A stretch of 56,462 nt of DNA from a virus: the IMG/VR virus record IMGVR_UViG_3300012357_000006, positions 1 to 56,462 of that record. One strand, written 5' to 3'. Shown here piece by piece: positions 46,133-54,565 of this stretch. Made by a program: the position numbers and the translations under genes. Under the pieces are notes generated by a model, which saw nothing but the letters and a program-made list of their open reading frames with translations, had not been told where the DNA came from and did not search any database. Each line of letters starts with the position of its first letter. The stretch's first letter is position 1.

Positions 46133-46495
46133 TTATTCCGAAATTCCTGATGGAAAATCTGATCCTAGTTCTGAAAACCAGTCGGGTTCAGACTCAGTAC
46201 CGAAATCTAAAGTAGTCTCAATCACCCCAAATAGTTGTCCAAAAACCTTTCTCGCAACGCGAGTCTCAATACGAAACCGTTCACTCTCAGTTTCATCCTC
46301 AACATTCAGAGAATGCTGTAATGAAGTTTGAACGATGTTATCCGCAATTTTCTTTATATAGGACCACCCTTGGGTCCTCGATGTTTCAACCAATGCAACT
46401 TTAACTGCCAACAATCGATCGCGGTCTGCCTTCAGTCGCGCTTGTTCCACTGCAATAACGATCTGCTCCGGTGTCAAAATTTTTTGCTCGGACAT
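46133..46495 (-). CDS. Hypothetical protein, 120 aa
   Basis: AGGAGAAG precedes ATG 46495. Helical N-terminal half (LTPEQIVIAVEQARLKADRDRLLAV), acidic end (LDFGTESEPDWFSEL). No domain recognised. It sits between portal and scaffold, so it may serve head assembly. Confidence 0.55.
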   Translation of the reverse strand: MSEQKILTPEQIVIAVEQARLKADRDRLLAVKVALVETSRTQGWSYIKKIADNIVQTSLQHSLNVEDETESERFRIETRVARKVFGQLFGVIETTLDFGTESEPDWFSELGSDFPSGISE

Positions 46496-46507
46496 GCTCT
46501 TCTCCTG

Positions 46508-46681
46508 TTACTTCGGACTTTCATCTTTCGGAACTGGAACTGGAATAGAAAGATTAACTCTTCGATTCGATTTAGGATCAGCGCCTCGGTCGCCCCAGTC
46601 TATTCGAGGATTCTCAATTTTCCGAATCCAAGATTCGCTAAAGAACGGGTCCCATTCAGGACGATACGTGTCATAACTCAA
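46508..46681 (-). CDS. Small protein with TTG start, 57 aa
   Basis: AAGGAGGG lies 6 bases before TTG 46681. The frame reads SYDTYRPEWDPFFSESWIRK and ends in a Pro/Val-rich, Lys/Asp tail. The strong ribosome site and the coding use of an otherwise empty 200-base gap support it; an ATG 7 bases later is in another frame and stops early. Function unknown. Confidence 0.5.
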   Translation of the reverse strand: MSYDTYRPEWDPFFSESWIRKIENPRIDWGDRGADPKSNRRVNLSIPVPVPKDESPK

Positions 46682-46693
46682 TTGAACCCTCCT

Positions 46694-48781
46694 TTATTGC
46701 TGTGGTGCCTGTCCTTCAGTCATTTGAGAAAGTGCATCCTGTGCCATATTCAAATGGGATTCGGCCGCTTTCTTTACAAGCGCTACGCCCGCCTGAACCG
46801 TACCCTTCTCATTTATATTCTCTAAATCATTCTGATGCTTGAGACTCTCCGTAACCTGATCTTGCTGACCTTTTGCGTAAGCGGTGTTTTGTTCCTGCAT
46901 ACGCTTCAGGTCGTCCTCGGTCATCTTTCGGAAGTAGTGATCAACGTCGAATCCTTGAGCATCAAGCATATCCGCCGCCCAGTTCGCATAATCGAACTTC
47001 ATGGCTTGAACTTGCAATGATGATTGAACGGCCGGGGCGCTCAATAACTGAATAATCAGTGGAGCCAATTGAGCCGAAGCAGCCCGAGCAGTCAAATCAG
47101 CGCCAGCCAAAACATCTATACCAATCTGGGCATTATAGATATCAACGATATCACCGCCCCACTCTTTACCTTCTTCTTCAGTAAGAATGCGATTGATGTC
47201 TTCTGGTTGGAGATGCTCCATGCATAACAGCATGAACTTTTCCAGAGTAGGGAGATAGATCATATTGATAAAAATTTCAAGGAAGTATTGCAAGCGCTGA
47301 ATAACATCACCCGTCAAAGCCTGCACACCAGAACCTGTGCGCAATGCTTGAGTCGGGAGATTTACTCCGCCCTCCGCGCCAATGCGCTTCGATGCCCGTG
47401 CTTCCGAATTTGCCATTGCAGCGACAGCGGCACCGCTAACATCTGGCGTCACCAAAGGCTTCAATTCTGAAGTCTCAGTGATAACACGCCCAGGAGCTAG
47501 TGGAATGTTCTGCGTTCCTGGTCCCACACCTTTTAAGGCTTGGAAAACTGGATTAAGAACTAGAGCTAACGAATCAATCCAACTATTCGCTACACCAGCC
47601 TGAAATCTTTGCTCACCGGCCAGTAATCGAGCAACGCCGAAACCCCATGCACTGCCTAGCACGTCGATAAATGCGCACGTGCGTCCAGGAATTTCACCGT
47701 ACTCATTCTCACCATTCCGAATGACTAATTTCCGCTGCAAAATACCGATAACGTGATTTTCTGACCAGTATTCGATGTACTCCAAAGGCTTCATCAGCGG
47801 ATCAGCCGAAGAACCTTCAGAATCTAACTGTGCTTGAAATTCACGCCATACAGCGCGCTTTTGACTCGCAAATGTGTCTTCAGTCTGTTCCCGATCAGTC
47901 GCAAGAACCTTACGCAACGTCTCACGATCAGGAATACGGCTAATTCTCTTTCCGGTTTTTTTACCTTCGGAATCTATTTCGGGTTTACCGTAAGTATCAG
48001 TATCTTCGCGCCAATCATCCAGAGTGTTAGCAGTGATCATCACCTGCTTGGCAATCCATCGTGCGCCATCGGCAACATTTTGCCGTTTGCACTGGGGATC
48101 AAAAGAGAAACTCTTCAAATCAATGTTCTCGAACTTAGGCAAGTTCAACAGAATGTCTTTCCAGATACCTTTTACCCGGCCAGCCTGGTTCTTCGAGTAA
48201 ACTCGCTCACGAACATTCTTTTGCTCCCAACCCCACCAACCAACACAAAAGCCATAACTGAGGCATTGCTTAAGTGTCAACCGCATCTCTTCTTTGAGCC
48301 CGGCCTGCTTAATAGCCCAAGCCAGAACCGACGCTTTTGCACGAGCCGCCTCTGGTGTTGTCTTCCCCACAGGCGTAATTACAAACGGTCGGCGCTTACC
48401 AGTTCCAAACAAACTCATGTAGAACACAGGCATCAGCTTCTCAATGCCTTCCATAACAGCATAGATCGGAAGGTTCGCCCGAGGCTTGCCATCAGCCCAT
48501 ACACGGGGCTTCTGGAGCCCAAAAATCAAATCATTTGAGGTATCAACTAACGCTGGCAGTAAAGCCTTTGACTGAAGGAATGCAATTCCCGCCGAGACAT
48601 CAGTAAGAACTAGCCCCATCGCCGTCTCATCGGTAAATTCCTCACCGTGGAACGCCGTATTTTCCTCTAAGACGGGGGACACTGCGGACAGCGCAGCACC
48701 TTGATTAACTGCTTCAGGAAGGTTGGCAAACCCACCGCCGCTACCTATTCCAGCAGTGTTGTCGATTGTACCGCCGGACAT
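46694..48781 (-). CDS. Portal protein, 695 aa
   Basis: The size, place between terminase and scaffold, and sequence fit a podovirus portal: an N-terminal region with LLPALVDTSNDLIFGLQKPRVW, then FVITPVGKTTPEAARAKASVL and LKQCLSYGFCVGWWGWEQ, a central stem-like part with LGSAWGFGVARLLAGEQRFQAGVAN, and a helical C-terminus ending in Gln/Glu-rich coiled coil. Twelve copies should form the DNA channel at one capsid vertex. The first bases overlap the end of the HNH gene. Confidence 0.85.
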   Translation of the reverse strand: MSGGTIDNTAGIGSGGGFANLPEAVNQGAALSAVSPVLEENTAFHGEEFTDETAMGLVLTDVSAGIAFLQSKALLPALVDTSNDLIFGLQKPRVWADGKPRANLPIYAVMEGIEKLMPVFYMSLFGTGKRRPFVITPVGKTTPEAARAKASVLAWAIKQAGLKEEMRLTLKQCLSYGFCVGWWGWEQKNVRERVYSKNQAGRVKGIWKDILLNLPKFENIDLKSFSFDPQCKRQNVADGARWIAKQVMITANTLDDWREDTDTYGKPEIDSEGKKTGKRISRIPDRETLRKVLATDREQTEDTFASQKRAVWREFQAQLDSEGSSADPLMKPLEYIEYWSENHVIGILQRKLVIRNGENEYGEIPGRTCAFIDVLGSAWGFGVARLLAGEQRFQAGVANSWIDSLALVLNPVFQALKGVGPGTQNIPLAPGRVITETSELKPLVTPDVSGAAVAAMANSEARASKRIGAEGGVNLPTQALRTGSGVQALTGDVIQRLQYFLEIFINMIYLPTLEKFMLLCMEHLQPEDINRILTEEEGKEWGGDIVDIYNAQIGIDVLAGADLTARAASAQLAPLIIQLLSAPAVQSSLQVQAMKFDYANWAADMLDAQGFDVDHYFRKMTEDDLKRMQEQNTAYAKGQQDQVTESLKHQNDLENINEKGTVQAGVALVKKAAESHLNMAQDALSQMTEGQAPQQ

Positions 48782-49050
48782 AGATGACTCCTCAAATTTT
48801 CAACTATACGTTCCAATTCTTCTAGAGTGGCGTCACTCTTAATTCGGTTAGCTCGCAAAGAAATAACTTGGACGTTCCCTTTCACATAACCTTTCTGAGG
48901 TATAATCCTATCCAATGATGGGCTATGATCACGATTTCCATCATGTGTAAGTTTTATATGGAGAATCGGGCATGATTCATTGTAAATCCGTCGATTTTCT
49001 TTATTTCTATCCCGCCAGTCCTTCGACTTCTGCTTATCCCTATAAGCCAT
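48745..49050 (-). CDS. HNH-like endonuclease, 101 aa
   Basis: CAGGAGAAC precedes ATG 49050. The core reads HSPSLDRIIPQKGYVKGNVQVISLRANRIKSDAT (33 residues, here named by its ends), a well-known phage HNH-like signature with Asp and Asn at the metal site. The first 30 residues are basic. It overlaps the portal start by 37 bases and follows the terminase by 16 bases. Terminase and portal are both intact, so this is a free-standing insertion. Confidence 0.75.
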   Translation of the reverse strand: MAYRDKQKSKDWRDRNKENRRIYNESCPILHIKLTHDGNRDHSPSLDRIIPQKGYVKGNVQVISLRANRIKSDATLEELERIVENLRSHLCPAVQSTTLLE

Positions 49051-49066
49051 CTGTTCTCCTGTATAA

Positions 49067-50737
49067 TCAGTCAGGAATTATATTTATTGTCCCTTGAACT
49101 ACTGACCAAGGTGAAGCAAACGCATCAAATCCGTCGCTCGGGTCTGCTTGAATCTTTTGGCGCTCAAGAATTTGATCACTTAGTGTCTGCTGTCGAGCCA
49201 TTTCGAGTATCGGGTTGATACTAGGTCGAATCGGTTCAGTGCTCATCTGACCGACCATATGGGTAGCGAACAAGGCTATTGTGTCAGCATAATCATCGTG
49301 CTTGTGCTTACCACCCGGAAACATCTCAAACTGTTGAACGACTTTCTCCCACTGCAAGATACCATCGAAGAACCGAAGTTTTTTGTATTGCATCAGTCCT
49401 TGAAGACTGGCGATACGAGTATACTTCGCATCCTTCTTCTGATCGATCTTCAAGAAGTCCAAAGGGAGAAAAACTTTCTTGTCACGAGCAACAAGACGCA
49501 AGTAATCCATAAAATAAATACAAGAACTCGACTTCTCAAGGTAAATCGTGGTTGGTCGGTATTCGAGCGCCGCAAGGATCACCTGCTCCGCAAACATTGG
49601 GGGAAGCCATCTACCACCCCGAACGTCCACTACATATTGAGTCATCTTCAAATCGTGCTTGCCTATTACAATGCACGAGTCGTCGGACTCTTCAGAATCT
49701 GTGCTGGCGAGATCAATAAAGAAAACAGCCGGGCTTAAATTCCCGACTACTAATTCTGGAAGGGCTCTTGCCCGATTCACACTCTGGCCTGTCTGATCAA
49801 ACCACTTGACTACACATGAAGTCAACAGAGCCTTAGTGAACCGCTGGCCGCCCTTCTGAATCGGTTGATTCAAATACTGAGATGCGAACATCTCAGGATC
49901 GCTATCACGCATGAACTCAAGTTGTTCTCGCGTGAAGCCGATCAGTTTCTTTTTATCTCTCGATTCCTGCTGTGGGAACAGCGGTATCGTGTGCTTCTCA
50001 TCAACCCAACAAATTCGAAAACTTATTCTCCACTCGCCTTTCAGATTGTTACGCATTACATTCTCATATGTATCCCCGAATGCGTAGCGAGTTCCAGTCA
50101 TCACCGCATAGAATGGCGGGTCCAACAAAGGCAAACAGGCAAAGAAATCTTGTTGGACTCGTGCCAACTTTGTTACTGACCTATAATTCTGGTCATTGAC
50201 AAGATCATCAAAGAAACCGATATCATAGTGAGTACCGGTCTTTATCGAATGCGGTGAAGCTACCGTTACCGTCGCTTGCGCCAGCCCCATATTCAGCCGG
50301 GCTGGTACCGTAAAGGACATTGCGTTGCCGAGTTCACCGTCAGTACAAAACTCAGGAAAGAAATCCTCAAGATGAGAATTTGGATTTTTGCCGACAAAGT
50401 GCGCTCGAATCTCATTCATCCAAGCCTTAGTGATCTGGATACTACCCCGCATAATCAGAATGCGAATGTCGGGAAAATTCAAAATCGCCTGAATGATGTC
50501 TACAATCACAGCCGTCGTTTTGTAATGACCGCGAGGCCACAGGATCAAAATCTTGGCGATGTCTGACTGCTTCGCCCACTGCTTATGATCATCATAGGAG
50601 AAAAATTGCTTCCACAACTCAGCATGTACCGCAGGAACGAAATCGTAACCAAGGACTTCGGATAGATACTGCTTGTCGGTCTTACATCGCTGCCGACCTT
50701 CCTCAATTCTTAACTGCGCTTCCGTTTTTAATGCCAT
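49067..50737 (-). CDS. terL: Terminase large subunit, 556 aa
   Basis: ATG 50737 is preferred to TTG 50743. ATPase part: a Walker A variant LWPRGHYKTT (about 66-75), MRGSIQITKAW as the following motif, and Walker B DIGFFDDL (about 172-179). TGTRYAFGD is the coupling motif region. Nuclease part: VFFIDLASTD with the first Asp, YLEKSSSCIYFMD with Glu, and KHKHDDYADTIALFA with the last Asp pair. The enzyme cuts and pumps DNA into the head. No certain small subunit is seen; the 125-residue protein at 52318 is the best candidate. Confidence 0.9.
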   Translation of the reverse strand: MALKTEAQLRIEEGRQRCKTDKQYLSEVLGYDFVPAVHAELWKQFFSYDDHKQWAKQSDIAKILILWPRGHYKTTAVIVDIIQAILNFPDIRILIMRGSIQITKAWMNEIRAHFVGKNPNSHLEDFFPEFCTDGELGNAMSFTVPARLNMGLAQATVTVASPHSIKTGTHYDIGFFDDLVNDQNYRSVTKLARVQQDFFACLPLLDPPFYAVMTGTRYAFGDTYENVMRNNLKGEWRISFRICWVDEKHTIPLFPQQESRDKKKLIGFTREQLEFMRDSDPEMFASQYLNQPIQKGGQRFTKALLTSCVVKWFDQTGQSVNRARALPELVVGNLSPAVFFIDLASTDSEESDDSCIVIGKHDLKMTQYVVDVRGGRWLPPMFAEQVILAALEYRPTTIYLEKSSSCIYFMDYLRLVARDKKVFLPLDFLKIDQKKDAKYTRIASLQGLMQYKKLRFFDGILQWEKVVQQFEMFPGGKHKHDDYADTIALFATHMVGQMSTEPIRPSINPILEMARQQTLSDQILERQKIQADPSDGFDAFASPWSVVQGTINIIPD

Positions 50738-50768
50738 AGTCAACCGATGATCAGAAACAAAATCAAAA

Positions 50769-51647
50769 TTATGATAATAGCCCAGGAATAAAGGGACTTC
50801 TCTCGTGCTCCCGGTCTTTTGGGGCTACGCGAAATCTAATCTGTGGCAAGTGCGCTTGTACCCATACCTGCGGAAAACTATGAAGATCGGCCAACATTGA
50901 CAGCACCGCGGATGTAGGCTCAGCGATCATTAAATCGCCGTCACCACTCGTGCCGACCATCACACCAATCAGTTCATGCGTCTTTGAATCGAAGAGCGGG
51001 CTGCCACTAGACCCGTGCCCTATCGTGATATCCACCGGCATCGTCCGAGCCCATTGTGGATAATTCTGAAGACTTCGAGAAAAGTGGGGGAACACCGACG
51101 CTACAAACTTGCCGTGAAACTCAAGTTTGCCCATATCTAATGGGAAAGAAACATTCTCAACAGGATCACCCGCAGACAAGGAATGTTCGTCTTCGAGAAC
51201 TTCGGGTATGATTGGTTGAGATGCCCAACCAAGGTTAATAACTTCTAGCAGGGCTATATCGTCGATGCTGGAAATTTCTGCAAGTTCCGTCTGATAATAT
51301 GGACCTTTAAGATTTCCTTGAAACGACACAACTTCATTCAAAATGAAATGAGGGTTGGGACCGTCTTCATTTTCCGCGTCATCATCCCAGACACAATGCC
51401 GTGCCGTCAGGAACAATCCATTACCAGCATCGTCATAACCAATGAGAGAACCACTACAAATCTCAGCGTACGTACCGTCGCCGTTAGCCGGGTTCGGATT
51501 CGGTATAGAGATCGCACCGACAGCGGCACGCTCAACTTCATACGGATCAAAGCCCTTAAACGGACCAGATTGTTTGTGCTTAGCCGTCATTGGAACCGGC
51601 AGCACCAATAAAAGAGAAAGGAGGGATACTATTAGGAACTTCCTCAT
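50769..51647 (-). CDS. Secreted trypsin-like serine protease, 292 aa
   Basis: Signal peptide: MRKFLIVSLLSLLLVLPVPMTAKHK. The catalytic triad of the chymotrypsin fold is visible: His84 in LTARHC, Asp130 in SIDDIALLEV and Ser214 in GHGSSGSPLF, where GSSGSP stands for GDSGGP. The rest has the expected beta-rich pattern (SGSLIGYDDAG, ELIGVMVGTSGDGD). It is placed between the holin-like gene and the terminase, under its own start after a terminator. A phage-coded exported protease may act in lysis, on host surface proteins, or in prophage state; no direct evidence. Confidence 0.85.
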   Translation of the reverse strand: MRKFLIVSLLSLLLVLPVPMTAKHKQSGPFKGFDPYEVERAAVGAISIPNPNPANGDGTYAEICSGSLIGYDDAGNGLFLTARHCVWDDDAENEDGPNPHFILNEVVSFQGNLKGPYYQTELAEISSIDDIALLEVINLGWASQPIIPEVLEDEHSLSAGDPVENVSFPLDMGKLEFHGKFVASVFPHFSRSLQNYPQWARTMPVDITIGHGSSGSPLFDSKTHELIGVMVGTSGDGDLMIAEPTSAVLSMLADLHSFPQVWVQAHLPQIRFRVAPKDREHERSPFIPGLLS

Positions 51648-51689
51648 TGGAATCTCGATGCGCGGCTCAGTTACAGAGCATTACCGTGC

Positions 51690-51708
51690 AAAACCGCCCC
51701 TTGCGGGT
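51690..51708 (-). terminator. Rho-independent-type terminator after the holin-like gene
   Basis: On the minus strand CCGC and GCGG pair over a 5-base loop and are followed at once by TTTTG. The stem is short (4-5 bp) but G+C only. It separates the holin-like gene from the protease gene, 11 bases past the holin stop. Confidence 0.5.
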
Positions 51709-51720
51709 CCTCTGTTCGGC

Positions 51721-51918
51721 TTACTGTTGTGAATCATTCGAACGATATTTATCTTCTTTTAAGCTGTGAGCAAAAATCCAGCCTTGCATTACAGTAACAA
51801 AAGCAACGTAATTTGGATCGAGGTGATGAAACCACGCCATTACAGTTGCTGAGATTGTAAAGAAGAGAGCAAAGGCCGTATGCCGACCCTGCAATTTATC
51901 GAGAATGGTTTTGAACAT
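51721..51918 (-). CDS. Holin-like small membrane protein, 65 aa
   Basis: Two hydrophobic segments: HTAFALFFTISATVMAWF (about 13-30) and YVAFVTVMQGWIFAHSL (about 37-53), joined by a short polar turn with Asp-Pro-Asn, and a charged C-terminus. This is the pattern of a class II holin, which would let the GH24 endolysin, which has no signal sequence, reach the wall. It lies far from the endolysin gene (5297), in the late, leftward module. Confidence 0.65.
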   Translation of the reverse strand: MFKTILDKLQGRHTAFALFFTISATVMAWFHHLDPNYVAFVTVMQGWIFAHSLKEDKYRSNDSQQ

Positions 51919-52009
51919 AATTTTATTGCTCCGGTTTTAACGGACGCGGACCCTGAGTTGCACAGGAATTCCGGTCAAGAGCGTTGCTTAATTAAATTTA
52001 TGCAGACGG

Positions 52010-52066
52010 CAAAACTTGAACCGAGAAACCCTTTAATACATCAAAACTTGAAGATGAACCCTTTTA
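52010..52066. repeat. Two-copy direct repeat, about 25 bases, period 32
   Basis: CAAAACTTGAA, a 5-6 base variable part and ACCCTTTA occur at 52010-52035 and again at 52042-52066 (plus-strand reading). The 163-base gap between the basic 79-residue gene and the holin-like gene (51919-52081) holds nothing else that I can identify. May be a protein-binding or transcription-control site. Confidence 0.55.
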
Positions 52067-52081
52067 GTGCTTCAAATAAAA

Positions 52082-52321
52082 TTAATGTTTAGCCATAGCG
52101 GCAAAACCTTTTGCCGATGCGGCCATTCGACGAATCGCGGGAGTCTTAGAATGCGATGCGGCAGCCAGCTTCTCTTTAGGAATCTTAGTTCCTTCAGAGA
52201 CGCCGAGAGCCTTATGCAGTTTTCCCTTATGGACCTTGAATGAGCCCTTCGAGCCCAGACTAACTACCTTGACCTTCTTGGCAGACTTTGATTTCCCGGT
52301 AAGACCGTCGTTATTCATCAT
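52082..52321 (-). CDS. Lys/Ala-rich basic protein, 79 aa
   Basis: The start overlaps the preceding stop (ATGA at 52321-52318). Very basic, with many Lys, Ser, Ala and Gly (GKSKSAKKVKVVSLGSKGSF, AVSHSKTPAIRRMAASAKG-like end). Such proteins may condense or bind DNA in the head or help packaging. It shows no fold motif. The 175-residue protein at 53593 has similar composition. Confidence 0.55.
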   Translation of the reverse strand: MMNNDGLTGKSKSAKKVKVVSLGSKGSFKVHKGKLHKALGVSEGTKIPKEKLAAASHSKTPAIRRMAASAKGFAAMAKH

Positions 52322-52695
52322 GATCTCATTTCCTTATCAGCAGCGAGAGCCTCGCGCTTTGCCTTAGCCTCATCGCGTAGAATGTCCTTAAAACGAATTC
52401 CATTCTCAGATCGGTCATGCCGTTTCTTAAGCAAACCCCTAAGTTGTAGAAGCAGATGATTCAGGGCCATGAAGTCTTTGCTCGACAAAGCGCGACGGCG
52501 AAGACGTTGCGATACTAATCTAATTTGCTCACGCAAAAGCATTGGGTCTTGGGACAAATCCGAATCGTCGATTAGCGGACGCCCGCGCTTATGAGTTAGA
52601 TGCCAATTATTCTGATTAGCTGGAGCAGGAACAATCTCGGGATTTGCCTCTATTGGGGCAATCGTAACCTCAGTTGCTTCTGACTGCGGGTCCAT
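52318..52695 (-). CDS. Hypothetical protein, possible small terminase-like, 125 aa
   Basis: ATG 52695 overlaps the previous stop (TGATG). The centre has HKRGRPLIDDSDLSQDPMLLREQI, an AT-hook-like RGRP, and then RLRRRALSSKDFMALNHLLLQLRGLLKK, a helical basic region. Location upstream of the large terminase and DNA-binding look make a small-subunit role possible, but a proper helix-turn-helix is not certain. Confidence 0.5.
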   Translation of the reverse strand: MDPQSEATEVTIAPIEANPEIVPAPANQNNWHLTHKRGRPLIDDSDLSQDPMLLREQIRLVSQRLRRRALSSKDFMALNHLLLQLRGLLKKRHDRSENGIRFKDILRDEAKAKREALAADKEMRS

Positions 52696-52937
52696 CAGAG
52701 TTTCGCCCTGATATGATTGATCACAGCTTGAACATCCTCGGAGATAGCCTTACCATCAACTTTCGCTGATGCCTCAATCTTATCGATCTCAGACTCAAAT
52801 TCCTTAACACGAGTGATGATCCAGATGTTCAGACGCTCAACTTCATTCGAGAGAAATTCATTATTGATCGAGAGAACCCCGATCTTGTGGTACAGATTGT
52901 CTACTGTCAATGCCTGTGCGGGTGCTGGATTGCTCAT
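52695..52937 (-). CDS. Hypothetical helical protein, 80 aa
   Basis: ATG 52937 has AAGGAG upstream and is chosen over the earlier in-frame 52970. The protein is a long helix with coiled-coil spacing (LYHKIGVLSINNEFLSNEVERLN, VKEFESEIDKIEASA). It overlaps the end of the 107-residue gene. No family recognised. Confidence 0.5.
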   Translation of the reverse strand: MSNPAPAQALTVDNLYHKIGVLSINNEFLSNEVERLNIWIITRVKEFESEIDKIEASAKVDGKAISEDVQAVINHIRAKL

Positions 52938-53184
52938 TGCTATTCTCCTTTTCTGCTGATGTTTCTTCAACGCCGAGCATACTCAACAATTTCTTGCTAG
53001 CTGCTTCGGCAACTGCTTTCTTAACTTCCGGGTTATGTTTCAAATCTTTGATGGCCTGATGCCGAATGTTCTTTTCAAGTTCATCGGCCAAAGTGCTAAG
53101 AAGAATCTTGTCAATCCAAAACGTCACAGTTGCTGACACCATAACTTTTTCGGGATTGGTTGCATCCTGAAATACTTGAACCAT
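52861..53184 (-). CDS. Hypothetical protein, 107 aa
   Basis: GAGGTAGC precedes ATG 53184. N-terminal beta segment with VSATVTFWIDKILLSTL, then a helical part rich in Lys and Ala (AIKDLKHNPEVKKAVAEAAS), then a polar Ser/Glu/Gln tail. No domain recognised. The tail region overlaps the start of the next gene. Confidence 0.5.
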   Translation of the reverse strand: MVQVFQDATNPEKVMVSATVTFWIDKILLSTLADELEKNIRHQAIKDLKHNPEVKKAVAEAASKKLLSMLGVEETSAEKENSNEQSSTRTGIDSRQSVPQDRGSLDQ

Positions 53185-53196
53185 GCTACCTCCTCA

Positions 53197-53583
53197 CTAC
53201 TCTTCGTTCAAAAGATCAATCACATATGGATTCTCCGGGTTAGACTTCGGCCCGAAAATCTTCAAGTCCATCTCCTTGATATTCGTCTCCCATCGAAGAC
53301 CTGCGAAAAGATATTTCTTAACCGAGTTATCCACGATAACTTCAAAACCAGCATTCTCGGCGTCGTGCTCACTCAGTCCGTCGAGCAGATCAGCCAGGCC
53401 GAAAGTATTGACTGTGGCATGATAGCGGCCATCATTGAACTTCATGACATTCTGATTGATCAGATAGGTGATACCTTGCCGAATCGCTGCCGCATTGATA
53501 ATGCCTTTGCCGACTGACAGCGGTGTCCCGCCTTCAGGCTCACGCCGGAGGCCGTGACGAATTACAACCATAGAGGATGCCAT
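53197..53583 (-). CDS. Hypothetical protein, 128 aa
   Basis: AAGGAGC precedes ATG 53583. Alpha/beta sequence: VVIRHGLRREPEGGTPLSVG, then IRQGITYLINQNVMKFNDGRYHATV, then AGFEVIVDNSVKKYLFAGL. RHG occurs near the start, but nothing else fits a histidine phosphatase, so it is probably coincidence. Function unknown. Confidence 0.55.
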   Translation of the reverse strand: MASSMVVIRHGLRREPEGGTPLSVGKGIINAAAIRQGITYLINQNVMKFNDGRYHATVNTFGLADLLDGLSEHDAENAGFEVIVDNSVKKYLFAGLRWETNIKEMDLKIFGPKSNPENPYVIDLLNEE

Positions 53584-53592
53584 GACTGCTCC

Positions 53593-54120
53593 TTACTTAT
53601 TCGGATTTTCAGGAACCTTTGCTCCGGCTGCTCGCGCTTTGCTCAGGCCGATTGCGACCTTCATCTTGCGGGCCTCTTCACCGGTCTTACCTGTTGCCTT
53701 GACTGTTTTTGGAGTCTTAGAGAATACTTCAGACATCGCGCTGTGAACTTTGGACTGATCGCCTGCGCTTAACTTCTTGCCCTTTTTGACGTGAGTAACT
53801 TTCGTCTTCTTACCACCAGGGGCTGTCTTTGGGGATTTACCAGTCAACACAGTAGGAACCGGAAGAACGACTTCATTCTTATGCATCTTGTAGAGCCCAG
53901 TCTTCGGAACGATTCCGCCTTTCTTCATGTTTCCTTCAACCACAAGTTGGTTGCGCTTATTGAAGTCGCCCTGCTTGAGATCGGCAGTCTTATCCTTGCC
54001 CTTAGCCTCAAGGTCACCTTGAGCGGAGACGTAGGCTTTCTTCTCAGCAGAGTCAGGAATGTGCGCGGCCGTCACGCCTCGCGATTTAGCGACATCGGCT
54101 TTTTCTTGTTCAGTTGCCAT
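53593..54120 (-). CDS. Lys-rich hypothetical protein, 175 aa
   Basis: The start at 54120 has AAGGACTAAATAT upstream. Very Lys-rich, polar, with KKGGIVPKTGLYKMHKNEVVLPV in the middle, a Pro/Gly/Lys stretch, and a helical end (SKVHSAMSEVFSKTP). The middle segment (GGIVPKTGLYxxHxNEVVLP) resembles the piece found near the C-terminus of tape-measure and other tail proteins. Function unknown; probably a virion or assembly protein. Confidence 0.55.
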   Translation of the reverse strand: MATEQEKADVAKSRGVTAAHIPDSAEKKAYVSAQGDLEAKGKDKTADLKQGDFNKRNQLVVEGNMKKGGIVPKTGLYKMHKNEVVLPVPTVLTGKSPKTAPGGKKTKVTHVKKGKKLSAGDQSKVHSAMSEVFSKTPKTVKATGKTGEEARKMKVAIGLSKARAAGAKVPENPNK

Positions 54121-54132
54121 GATATTTAGTCC

Positions 54133-54531
54133 TTATCCTGCTAAAAGATAATCAACAGATGTATTTGCTGCACTCGCAACTACTGATAATGCTAAGATGC
54201 CGCCGCCAGGGCTGAAAAAGAAGAGCACACCACCTGACTGCAATACCATAACTGTCGTCGAAACTGCCCCCACTGGAGTCCAGGTAAATGTTATTGAATT
54301 CAACAGACTCAAATTTCTGGCATACAACAATTGCGTCGGGTTCGCTGGAAGCGATACCACCACAGATGCCATGCCGAGTATGGCCTGCCCAAATGTCGAT
54401 GCCGACATAGAGGCAGTCAGAACTGGAATAATTTTAGACAGGGGCGCTTGAATGCCGCTCGAATCATTTAATACAACATCGCCATTAAAACTAACTGACA
54501 TAGCGCCAGTTGAATTTATTGCGAGGGACAT
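54133..54531 (-). CDS. Small virion beta protein, 132 aa
   Basis: AAGGAGTTGC precedes ATG 54531. Ser/Val/Ala-rich with alternating strands: INSTGAMSVSFNGDVVLND, then ASVVVSLPANPTQLLYARN, then FTWTPVGAVSTTVMVLQSGG. Looks like a small head or appendage protein related in style to the proteins at 41793 and 54566. No firm family. Confidence 0.55.
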   Translation of the reverse strand: MSLAINSTGAMSVSFNGDVVLNDSSGIQAPLSKIIPVLTASMSASTFGQAILGMASVVVSLPANPTQLLYARNLSLLNSITFTWTPVGAVSTTVMVLQSGGVLFFFSPGGGILALSVVASAANTSVDYLLAG

Positions 54532-54565
54532 CGCAACTCCTTCTGGCTATCAATCGCCATTTATA

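Noticed and set aside
53197-53583. Second histidine phosphatase, because of RHG near the start
   Set aside because: No other phosphatase motif is present and the protein is too short.
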